A program made the position numbers and the translations under genes. This document shows positions 1 through 6,612 of a stretch of 17,877 nucleotides of DNA, piece by piece; positions within the stretch are counted from its first letter, which is position 1; each line of letters begins with the position of its first letter. Under the pieces are notes generated by a model. It was not told the origin of the DNA, made no database searches, and was given only the letters and a program-made list of their open reading frames with translations. Source of the stretch: Caldifarciminota bacterium (GTDB lineage: Bacteria; WOR-3; Hydrothermia; WGAB01); contig WGAB01000228.1 of the NCBI GenBank assembly GCA_015489295.1, positions 1-17,877 of the forward strand, read 5' to 3'.

Positions 1-4
1 AGCG

Positions 5-1396
5 CTACAGGACCGTGAGTTCCTCGGTGGGCAGGGTGCCGTAATGGCGATACAGGTCCAGGGCATGCACCAGGTTCTCCAGGAAGATGCGGATGCCGTG
101 GCGCGAAAAGGTTTCCACGAACCAGCTGCGGAACCGCCGCAGGGTCACCTCCTCGGGCTGGAACCCGGGGAAGGCCCGGCGGTACAACTGAAGGGTGACG
201 TCGAAAATCCGGGCAAAGGTGGCGCGGTCCAGCGGGCGCAGTTCCAGCACCCATTCCCGCCCCACCCGGTCCTTGAGATCCTCGTAAGCGCTCCGAAAAA
301 GGGGCGTGAAGGCCACCACCGAAAACAGACCCGAGGGCAGGGTATAGAGGTACGGCACCGGCCGCACCCCGGAGTGGACCAGGCCCAGGCGGTCCAGCCG
401 ACCGGCCGGATACGGGATGCCGTCGGGGGTGCGGGGCTCCTCCCGAACCAGGTCCAGCCGGGTGAGGTCGGGGCCGCCCCGGGAGGCATGGATCAGACCC
501 CGAAGAAAGGCCAGGGCCATGGGCCACCGCTGGTACTCGTAAAAGTAGGCGTGGAACAGGCCCTCGGCCTCGTCCAGGAGGACCATGAGGCCAGGATGCC
601 CCTGCTGCCGCAGCAGGAAGGCCAGGGAATTCAGCAGGTTGATGTAAATGTCGATCGCCGAAGAGTGGTCCAGGAGCACGGGCAGGTGCCAGTAACGCAG
701 GGCATCGAGGTAAGACCGGTCGAGGGTTTCTCCAAGCAGCCAGTCCAGGAGCAGGTCCCGGTCGCGCCCCCGTCGCCAGGCCCGCTGGAAGGGGGTCAAA
801 AACGGGTGTTTGTGGGGCAGTTCGGCCTCGGGCAGAAAGGTGGCCACCCATTCCCGGCAGGTGTAGGGTTGCCCCTGGTGGACCACCTGGAAACTGCGGC
901 AGAGTTCCCACCAGATGCGTTTGGGTCGGGTGGCCATAAAGGGATGGAGTTCGGCCCGGGCCACGGCAAACCCGCGTTCCAGGGCTTCATGGCCAAAGAA
1001 GTTCAGGAGATGGGTTTTGCCGCTCCCGTACTCGCCTTCCACCAGGATCACGGCGCCTCCGCGGTCCTCGAACACCTCGAGGGCTTGATGGAAGGTTTTG
1101 ATCTCGGCATCCCGGCCGAAGGTGAAGGTTTGCACAGCATGCTGGGGCACGATGCCCAGCTTGAAGGCCTCGATCATTCGCCGCGCCTCCAGGTCGCCGC
1201 CCCGCTGGATCTGGACCCGGATGCGTTCCTGAGGTGCCGGTGTGGAGGACGGTACCGGGCGTTTCTGCAGGGGTTCCACCTCGGAGGCCCGCACCCACAG
1301 GCTCAGGCCCCCGTCGAAGGCCACGAAGTACTCGGTGCCCCACCAGCGCTGTCGGAGCACCGTGCCTTCGCCAAAGAGGGGATGGCGCACCCGCAT
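5..1396 (-). CDS. BrxD/DUF2791-type P-loop ATPase with N-terminal UvrD-Tudor-like domain
   Basis: This 463-residue protein is a predicted ATPase of the BrxD/DUF2791 class, known from BREX type 2 and related helicase-associated loci; its reaction here is unknown. Visible are a Walker A motif GEYGSGKT at about residues 121-128 and a Walker B motif MVLLDEAE at about 271-278. A family-like entry segment, RRMIEAFKLGIVPQ, lies at about 72-85. Residues 1-43 (MRVRHPLFGEGTVL...) resemble the Tudor/SH3-like tail of UvrD/PcrA helicases, which suggests binding to RNA polymerase or nucleic acid. The ATG at 1396 shares one base with the upstream gene's TGA and has GGAAGAG a few bases before it; a TTG one codon earlier is less likely. 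It is the third gene of a minus-strand operon. Only four bases remain before the window edge, so a helicase or other partner could follow unseen. I am sure of the ATPase class, less so of the Tudor assignment. Confidence 0.85.
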   Translation of the reverse strand: MRVRHPLFGEGTVLRQRWWGTEYFVAFDGGLSLWVRASEVEPLQKRPVPSSTPAPQERIRVQIQRGGDLEARRMIEAFKLGIVPQHAVQTFTFGRDAEIKTFHQALEVFEDRGGAVILVEGEYGSGKTHLLNFFGHEALERGFAVARAELHPFMATRPKRIWWELCRSFQVVHQGQPYTCREWVATFLPEAELPHKHPFLTPFQRAWRRGRDRDLLLDWLLGETLDRSYLDALRYWHLPVLLDHSSAIDIYINLLNSLAFLLRQQGHPGLMVLLDEAEGLFHAYFYEYQRWPMALAFLRGLIHASRGGPDLTRLDLVREEPRTPDGIPYPAGRLDRLGLVHSGVRPVPYLYTLPSGLFSVVAFTPLFRSAYEDLKDRVGREWVLELRPLDRATFARIFDVTLQLYRRAFPGFQPEEVTLRRFRSWFVETFSRHGIRIFLENLVHALDLYRHYGTLPTEELTVL

Positions 1397-2670
1397 CAAA
1401 ACTCTTCCAGATCGGCCTCTTCCAGGGCCTGCTCCTCCAGGGCCCGCACCTCGTCCATCAGCATCTGCTGAACCTCAGCCCGGGAGGGCGTCCGCTGGCC
1501 CTCCAGCCGCAGCTTGTGGAAGGCCTGCAGGATTCCCTTGACGAACACCCGGCGGTACCCGATGTCGGCATGGCGAAACTGCACCGCCTCCTGGGCAAAC
1601 AGGGCGATGGTTTTGGACAGCACCTCGGGGTCGAAGGTGATCTCGTAGGCCACCTCGTACAGCCGGGCCAGCTTCTCGCCCAGCTGGGTCAGGAAAACCA
1701 GCGGGTCGATCCCCAGGTGTTCCAGATCGATCCGCACCCCCGAGGGATTGGTGGCCTTCAGGGCACCGGTGAGCCGCTGCCGCAGGGCCTCGTAGGTTTC
1801 CAGGCGCTCGTCCAGGAGGGCCCGCACATCGGGCACGGCATAGAAGATCATTACCCCGGGGAACCGAACGTTGCCGGTTTCGTCGATCATCTGCCGGAGG
1901 TTGTCCAGGGCGACCCGTTTATCGCGCGCCGAGGCGATGCTCAGGCCCCGTTCGGCCTCATCAAAGAGGAGCACCAGGCCGGTGTAGCCGATGCTCCGAA
2001 CCCACTGGGCCAGGCTGCGCAGCATGCGCAGGGCGGTGGTGCGGTCCAGGCGCTCGGTGATGCCCAGGCGGTTCCGGGCTTCCCGTTCCAGGTCTTCGCC
2101 CTTGAGCCACTGCACGGCCAGTTCGTAGGTTTCGGAATCCTCGCGGTACAGGGCCTCAAAGGCCAGGCGCACCGCCCGGGCAAAGCTCGTGCTCTCCAGG
2201 CCGGTGATGCCCTCCAGGTACACCCGCAGTTTTTCTTCGGTGTCCAGCAGGGGCCGCTTGGTGGCAAACCAGTGGTGCAGGAAAGCATCGATCCCCCGGT
2301 GGTAGGTGGTGGGGGCGTGCTGGGGATCGTAGGGAGGGGTCAGGTTGGCCATCACCACCCGGTACACCAGGTCCAGCCGACTGAAGGGGCACTCCGTTGG
2401 CGAAAGGGGCACGTAGCTCGTGGCATAGCCCAGGCGCCAGGCCAGGTTGCGCACCACGTACAGAAAGTGGGTTTTGCCGCCCCCGTAGGAGCCCACCACC
2501 AGCTTGAAGGCCGAGCCCCCGGCCCGGATGTAGTCCGACAGGTACTCCTCCTCGATGACCTTCAGGAAGGGGTCCAGCCCCACGGTATAGTGTTCCAGGC
2601 CGAACTCTGAGGGCGTGCCGGTTTCGGCCAAGGGATGCAGGATCTGGCGGGCCTCACGCTTGGTGAGCAT
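1396..2670 (-). CDS. BrxD/DUF2791-family ATP-binding protein
   Basis: This predicted cytoplasmic AAA-like ATPase has 424 residues. It has Walker A GSYGGGKT at about 60-67, directly followed by HFL as in BrxD/DUF2791 proteins, and Walker B GLVLLFDEAE at about 231-240. A sensor-like stretch, MIFYAVPD, follows the Walker B region. It differs clearly from the downstream ATPase, so the two are a heterologous pair rather than a recent duplication. The ATG at 2670 was chosen over the longer reading frame because GGAGGAG stands four bases upstream; the extra N-terminal residues lie over the upstream gene in another frame and look like shadow sequence. The gene overlaps the coiled-coil gene upstream by 17 bp and the second ATPase by one base, so the three are probably translationally coupled. 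In BREX such proteins work beside helicases and PglZ/PglX, none of which are in this window. Function in defence is an inference from family only. Confidence 0.87.
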   Translation of the reverse strand: MLTKREARQILHPLAETGTPSEFGLEHYTVGLDPFLKVIEEEYLSDYIRAGGSAFKLVVGSYGGGKTHFLYVVRNLAWRLGYATSYVPLSPTECPFSRLDLVYRVVMANLTPPYDPQHAPTTYHRGIDAFLHHWFATKRPLLDTEEKLRVYLEGITGLESTSFARAVRLAFEALYREDSETYELAVQWLKGEDLEREARNRLGITERLDRTTALRMLRSLAQWVRSIGYTGLVLLFDEAERGLSIASARDKRVALDNLRQMIDETGNVRFPGVMIFYAVPDVRALLDERLETYEALRQRLTGALKATNPSGVRIDLEHLGIDPLVFLTQLGEKLARLYEVAYEITFDPEVLSKTIALFAQEAVQFRHADIGYRRVFVKGILQAFHKLRLEGQRTPSRAEVQQMLMDEVRALEEQALEEADLEEF

Positions 2671-3499
2671 GGTTCTCCTCCAGGCTGATGTAAGCGTACC
2701 GGGTTCCCCGCCGGGGACTGTCGGGCACGTAAAGGGCCTGGGAGGGGTCCCGGGTTTGGTCAAAGGTGGCCACATAGAGCCGCACCCGGTTCCCCAGGGA
2801 AGACTGGCGAAGCCGGTACAGGTCATAGGCGAAATGGCTCCGGGGATACTCCTGGAACCTGGACCGGGTAGGGTTGCGCCAGAAGGACGCGGGCTGCATC
2901 AGCAGGATCAGGTGCCGATGGACCAGGGGCAGCGGCACCCGGGGATCCAGGCCGCCGGCCTCCTGCCGGGCCCGGCGATAGGCCTTCTGCAACAGGGCAA
3001 AGAACTCCTCGGCCACAAAGGGGCGATTCAGGCTTTTTTCATGGCTTTTCACGGCCTGGGCCACCTTTCCGGGGTCCAGACTCCGAAGGGTGGCCACGGG
3101 CTCCGGCCCCCAGGAGACCTTCACGGTTCCCTGCTCAAAGGACGGCACAATCTGGTACAGCCCCACGTAAAGATGGGGCAGGTTTCCCTCCAGCTGCAGC
3201 CCCAGAACGGCCAATTGCTGCTGCAGTTCCCGCACGAACCGGAGCTGATAGGTCCGTCGCTGCTCCTGCAGCAGCGTGGATTCGTACCGCGCCCAGCGCG
3301 ATAGGGCTTCCTGAAGTTGCGGAGGAAGGGGGGCTTCCCGGGCCGCCTTCTCGATCTTTTGCAGCAACCGCTCCTGGGCAAAGGGGTCGCGGCCAGCCTT
3401 CTGGGCCCGTTCGTACTCGGACAGCCGCTTGACCAGGGCATCCAGCCGACGCCGAATCCCCTGCACCTCCTTGCGAAGCTCGGCTACGGTCTTCATCAC
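2654..3499 (-). CDS. Coiled-coil protein of unknown family, first gene of the two-ATPase operon
   Basis: I do not recognise this 281-residue protein. Its N-terminal third (about residues 3-95) is rich in Leu, Arg, Glu and Gln with heptad-like spacing (AELRKEVQGIRRRLDALVK) and should form a coiled coil. The rest looks globular and basic, with alternating short strands (LYVGLYQIVPS, VRLYVATFDQT) and helices. There is no signal peptide or membrane segment. It is the promoter-proximal gene of the minus-strand operon and overlaps the first DUF2791 ATPase by 17 bp, so it is probably a structural, DNA-binding or adaptor partner of the two ATPases. The start is GTG at 3499, immediately followed by ATG at 3496. 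No Shine-Dalgarno is visible, but a -10 box ends six bases before the GTG, which favours a leaderless message. It is not obviously a TerB, PglZ, BrxA or BrxB protein. The gene is certain; any role is inferred. Confidence 0.8.
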   Translation of the reverse strand: MMKTVAELRKEVQGIRRRLDALVKRLSEYERAQKAGRDPFAQERLLQKIEKAAREAPLPPQLQEALSRWARYESTLLQEQRRTYQLRFVRELQQQLAVLGLQLEGNLPHLYVGLYQIVPSFEQGTVKVSWGPEPVATLRSLDPGKVAQAVKSHEKSLNRPFVAEEFFALLQKAYRRARQEAGGLDPRVPLPLVHRHLILLMQPASFWRNPTRSRFQEYPRSHFAYDLYRLRQSSLGNRVRLYVATFDQTRDPSQALYVPDSPRRGTRYAYISLEENHAHQA

Positions 3500-3534
3500 G
3501 GTGCTATTCTATGCCGACCGGTGTCCGCGAACAA
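3499..3534 (-). promoter_or_regulatory. Leaderless promoter of the coiled-coil/ATPase operon
   Basis: Reading the minus strand, TTGTTC (3534-3529) is followed after exactly 17 bp by TAGAAT (3511-3506), then AGCACC and the start codons GTG-ATG. Transcription would begin at or within a base or two of the GTG at 3499. The -35 matches the consensus at only three positions; the -10 and the spacing are good. Confidence 0.55.
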
Positions 3535-3571
3535 CGGCGCCTGCCGCCCGGCGACCTCCTTCTGCAGGGCT

Positions 3572-3585
3572 TAGAATTAGGCACC
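3572..3585 (+). promoter_or_regulatory. Putative -10 of a leaderless promoter for the E1-beta operon
   Basis: TAGAAT at 3572-3577 lies eight bases before the ATG at 3586, and no Shine-Dalgarno is present. The sequence TAGAATTAGGCACC is close to TAGAATAGCACC before the divergent gene at 3499. No recognisable -35 is seen at the expected spacing, so an activator or an unusual sigma factor is possible. The two promoters share an 86-bp intergenic stretch. Confidence 0.45.
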
Positions 3586-4581
3586 ATGCGGTACATCGAA
3601 CACCTGAGGGAAGCCCTGGAACACCTGCTGACCACCGATCCCACCGTCTACCTCCTGGGCGAGGACATCGAGGAGCCCTACGGCGGGGCCTTCAAGGTCA
3701 CCAAGGGGCTTTCCGCGAAGTTCCCGGGCAGGCTTCTGAACATGCCCATGTCCGAACAGGGGTATACCGGCGTGGGCATTGGCATGGCCCTGGCCGGCCT
3801 CAAGCCCATCGTGGAAATCATGTTCGGCGACTTCGTCACCCTGGTGGCCGACCAGGTGATCAACCACCTGGCCAAGTTCTATGAAATGTACGACCGCCCG
3901 CTGCACTTTGTGCTCCGGACCCCCTCGGGCGGATACCGGGGGTACGGCGCCACCCATTCCCAATCCCTGGAACGCCTGTTCCTGGGAATCCCGGGGCTCC
4001 GGGTAGTGGCCCCCAACGTGCTGCTGAACCCCGGCGAGCTCCTGATCACCAGCATCCACCTGGGGCAGCCCGTGATCTTTGTCGAGAACAAACTGGACTA
4101 CGCCCGCGCGGTCACCCCGCCCGGGTCCCGGGTTCGTGATCTTCTGGAGGTGGAAACGGCGGCGGACGGACCCTTCCCGATCCAGCGGCTGAGCCTGCCG
4201 GGCGAAACCCCGGAGGTGTCCTTTGTCACCTACGGCGGCGTCCTGCAGGAGGTGATCACCGCCCAGGAAACGCTGATCTACGAACACGAGGTGATCTCGG
4301 AAACCCTGGTGCTCTCCGATCTCTCCCACTTTCCAGCGCCCACCCTGGTCCGCGCCCTCCGGGGCCGGGTGGCAGTGGTGGTGGAAGAAGGCTGGGTCAA
4401 CTTCGGCTGGGCCCGGGACGTGGCGTACCGGATCCAGCATCTGGGTGGCCTGCGAAGCCTGGCCATCGGCGCCCGAGACCACTACATTCCCGCCTCCGAA
4501 CCCCTGGAGAACTTCGTGCTGCCCAAGGCCGACCGCATCGTAGCCGAAACCCTGGCCCTGGTAGAAGGGGGTGCTGCATGA
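3586..4581 (+). CDS. 2-oxoacid dehydrogenase E1 component, beta subunit
   Basis: This is the beta chain (331 residues) of a thiamine diphosphate-dependent E1, which pairs with the alpha chain to decarboxylate a 2-oxoacid and acylate a lipoyl arm. The family signature is clear: LLGEDIEEPYGGAFKVTKGL near 23-42, MSEQGYTGVGIGMALAG near 55-71 with the catalytic-type Glu at about 57, ATHSQSLE near 122-129, and PGLRVVAPN near 136-144. The length is normal for the family. The ATG at 3586 gives the canonical N-terminus; a longer reading frame from 3511 would run across the -10 box. The stop overlaps the alpha-chain ATG by four bases (ATGA), so the subunits are coupled. Beta before alpha is the reverse of the usual order. 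The downstream acyltransferase suggests that the acyl group is not simply handed to CoA. The substrate (pyruvate, branched-chain or other oxoacid) cannot be read from the sequence. Confidence 0.93.
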   Translation: MRYIEHLREALEHLLTTDPTVYLLGEDIEEPYGGAFKVTKGLSAKFPGRLLNMPMSEQGYTGVGIGMALAGLKPIVEIMFGDFVTLVADQVINHLAKFYEMYDRPLHFVLRTPSGGYRGYGATHSQSLERLFLGIPGLRVVAPNVLLNPGELLITSIHLGQPVIFVENKLDYARAVTPPGSRVRDLLEVETAADGPFPIQRLSLPGETPEVSFVTYGGVLQEVITAQETLIYEHEVISETLVLSDLSHFPAPTLVRALRGRVAVVVEEGWVNFGWARDVAYRIQHLGGLRSLAIGARDHYIPASEPLENFVLPKADRIVAETLALVEGGAA

Positions 4582-5501
4582 ACCTGGATCTCCTGGCGCG
4601 TTTCTACGAAAAGATGTTCCTGATCCGCACCTTTGAGGAAACCGTGGAGGCCTACTTCGCCCGCGGCGCGATGCGGGGCACCACCCATGGAAGCATCGGC
4701 CAGGAGGCTGTGGCCGTGGGGGTTTTGAGCCATGTTCACCTGGAGAAGGACTTCGTGACCGGCACCCATCGGAGCCACGGCCACTTCCTCGCCCTTACCG
4801 GCATGGTGTTTGAACTGGCTTCGGAACTCATGGGCAAGAAAACCGGCGTGATCCACGGCCGTGGAGCCAGCCAGCACATCGCCTACGGAAACTTTTTGAC
4901 CAACGGCATCACCGGCGGCATGCTGCCCTCGGCCGTGGGCATCGCCCTGGCCAAAAAACTGAAACAGGAGCCCGGAGTGGTCATCAGCTTCCTGGGCGAC
5001 GGCGGCATGAACGAGGGCCACACCCTGGAGGCCCTGAACCTGGCCGGGGTGCTGCAAACCCCCAACATCTTCGTGCTGGAAAACAACCACTATGCCATGA
5101 GCACCGTGACCCGCAGGGTCACCAGCGGCACCTTTGAGGGCCGCGTGCGGGGGTTCGGCCTTCCGTACCACCGGCACCGGGCCCTGGACGTGCTGGAGGT
5201 CCATCGGTTCTTCGGTGAAATTTACCAGCGCGTTCGCCGGGAACGAACGCCGGTGTTTGTAGAATTTGAAACCTACCGCTTTTGCGGTCATTCCAAGAGC
5301 GACAAGCGCGAGTACGTGGTGCCTGAACTGGAGGCCTACTGGCGGGAACACGATCCCCTGAAGCGGGCCCGCCGGGCCCTGCCCGAGGACCTCGTCCAGG
5401 AGATCGAACAACGGGTACGACACCTGGTGGAAGACGCCTTTCGGCGGGCCGAGGCCGCCCCCTTTCCGGATCCTGCCGAAGAGTTCAAACCCCGGTCATA
5501 A
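4578..5501 (+). CDS. 2-oxoacid dehydrogenase E1 component, alpha subunit
   Basis: This 307-residue subunit holds the thiamine diphosphate site of the E1 enzyme. The motif begins with GDGGMNEG at about 140-147 and ends with LENN at about 167-170, the expected GDG-x26-NN arrangement. Other landmarks are HGSIGQEAVAVG near 37-48, THRSHGH near 63-68, corresponding to the conserved Arg-x-His region, and IHGRGASQH near 92-100 in the loop that is phosphorylated in mitochondrial enzymes. It most resembles the short pyruvate/acetoin dehydrogenase-type alpha chains. The gene starts four bases before the end of the beta gene, with an AGGGGG purine run as its likely ribosome site. It is followed after nine bases by the lipoyl-acyltransferase gene, which has a strong Shine-Dalgarno. 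No lipoamide dehydrogenase lies nearby, so the complex would borrow one or work non-oxidatively. Confidence 0.93.
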   Translation: MNLDLLARFYEKMFLIRTFEETVEAYFARGAMRGTTHGSIGQEAVAVGVLSHVHLEKDFVTGTHRSHGHFLALTGMVFELASELMGKKTGVIHGRGASQHIAYGNFLTNGITGGMLPSAVGIALAKKLKQEPGVVISFLGDGGMNEGHTLEALNLAGVLQTPNIFVLENNHYAMSTVTRRVTSGTFEGRVRGFGLPYHRHRALDVLEVHRFFGEIYQRVRRERTPVFVEFETYRFCGHSKSDKREYVVPELEAYWREHDPLKRARRALPEDLVQEIEQRVRHLVEDAFRRAEAAPFPDPAEEFKPRS

Positions 5502-5510
5502 GGAGGAACC

Positions 5511-6605
5511 ATGGTCGAAGAGGTTCGCTTGCCCCGAATCGATGTTAACGAAACCGAGGCCACCATCAAGGCGGTGCTCGTGAAAACGGGCGACGCCGTA
5601 CGCAAGGGCCAACCCCTCGTGGAAGTGGAAACCACCAAGGCTGCAGAAACCCTGGAAAGCCCGAGGGATGGCTATGTGCAGATCCTGGTCCAGGAGGGGG
5701 AGGTGCACCCCTTCGGCACCGTGGTGGCCCGCGTGTTTGAACGCAAGGAAGACCTGGATCAGGCCCTCCAGACCTCCGCCCGGGAACCCCGTGAGGCCGA
5801 AGCCCCACAGGTACGGGCCACCCGAAGGGCCGTGGAGCGGGCCCGGGAACTGGGCATCGACCTCTCCCAGATCCCCAAAGAGGGCCTGATCCTCGAGAAG
5901 GACGTGGTGGCCTTCTACGAGCAGAAGCAAAAGGGATTCAAAGAAATCGCCCGCCCCACGCCCCGGTTCAAATACGATCTGGAACGCGTGGTGGTCATCG
6001 GCGCTGGCCGGGGCGCCGAGGTGGTGGTCGACATTCTGGCCGACGACCCCGACAAGGTCATCGTGGGGCTGGTGGACGATAAGGTCACGGAGTTCCCCCT
6101 GCTGAACCTGCCCGTGATTTTCCACAGTGTTTGGGAGTTTCCCCAAAAGTTCGATCGGGGTGCCTACGACACGGTGATCCTTTCCATCGGGGCCAACCTC
6201 CGAACCATGCAGCTCCGCCATGAGATTTTCACCCACTACAAGGAGCACGGCCTACGGTTCACCAACGCCATTGCCCGCTCGGCGGAGATCCGGCGGGGCG
6301 TCAAGCTCGGCGAGGGCAACATCATCGGTGGCCAGGTGTACATCGGTGCCTCCACCCGCATCGGCCACGACAACCTGATCTCCTACGGCGCCAAAATCGG
6401 GCACCACAACATCGTGGGCGACGGAAACCTCATCGCCCCCGGCGTGGTGACCTCGGGCAGCGTCAAAATCGGCAGCTTCTGCATCCTCAGTGCCGGGGTG
6501 ACCGTCATCAATCGGGTGGAAATCGGCGATCGGGTGGTGCTTCCCCTGGGCTACGCGGTCACCCGAGATCTTCCGCCGGGGACCCTGATCAAGATCGAGA
6601 CTTAA
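5511..6605 (+). CDS. Lipoyl domain / E1-E3-binding domain / NeuD-PglD-type acyltransferase fusion
   Basis: This 364-residue protein looks like an E2 whose catalytic core has been exchanged. Residues 1-78 are a biotinyl/lipoyl domain with the attachment lysine at K43 in VEVETTKAAETLE. Residues about 101-136 match a peripheral subunit-binding domain (ATRRAVERARELGIDLSQI...EKDVV). From about 158 comes the Rossmann-like N-terminal part of NeuD/PglD sugar acyltransferases (VVVIGAGRGAEVVVDIL). Residues about 255-355 hold left-handed beta-helix hexapeptide repeats, with GHH at 297-299 at the place of the family's catalytic His and IAPGVVTSGSVKIG after it. AGGAGG stands four bases before the ATG. The upstream genes are the E1 subunits. 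I infer that acyl-lipoyl made by E1 is passed by the beta-helix domain to an amino sugar or similar acceptor. The domain order is seen directly; direct lipoyl-to-acceptor transfer is a hypothesis, and use of acyl-CoA remains possible. Confidence 0.9.
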   Translation: MVEEVRLPRIDVNETEATIKAVLVKTGDAVRKGQPLVEVETTKAAETLESPRDGYVQILVQEGEVHPFGTVVARVFERKEDLDQALQTSAREPREAEAPQVRATRRAVERARELGIDLSQIPKEGLILEKDVVAFYEQKQKGFKEIARPTPRFKYDLERVVVIGAGRGAEVVVDILADDPDKVIVGLVDDKVTEFPLLNLPVIFHSVWEFPQKFDRGAYDTVILSIGANLRTMQLRHEIFTHYKEHGLRFTNAIARSAEIRRGVKLGEGNIIGGQVYIGASTRIGHDNLISYGAKIGHHNIVGDGNLIAPGVVTSGSVKIGSFCILSAGVTVINRVEIGDRVVLPLGYAVTRDLPPGTLIKIET

Positions 6606-6612
6606 CGGTCCC

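Noticed and set aside
44..1471. 475-codon plus-strand frame antisense to the first ATPase
   Set aside because: The translation is rich in Gln, Gly, His and Pro without motifs, while the minus strand encodes clear Walker A and B motifs.
1234..2610. 458-codon plus-strand frame antisense to the second ATPase
   Set aside because: Same shadow composition. The minus strand has the DUF2791 motifs, a good Shine-Dalgarno and coupled overlaps.
2671..2826. Longer N-terminus for the second ATPase
   Set aside because: The extra residues lie in an alternative frame of the coiled-coil gene and look unstructured. GGAGGAG places the start at 2670.
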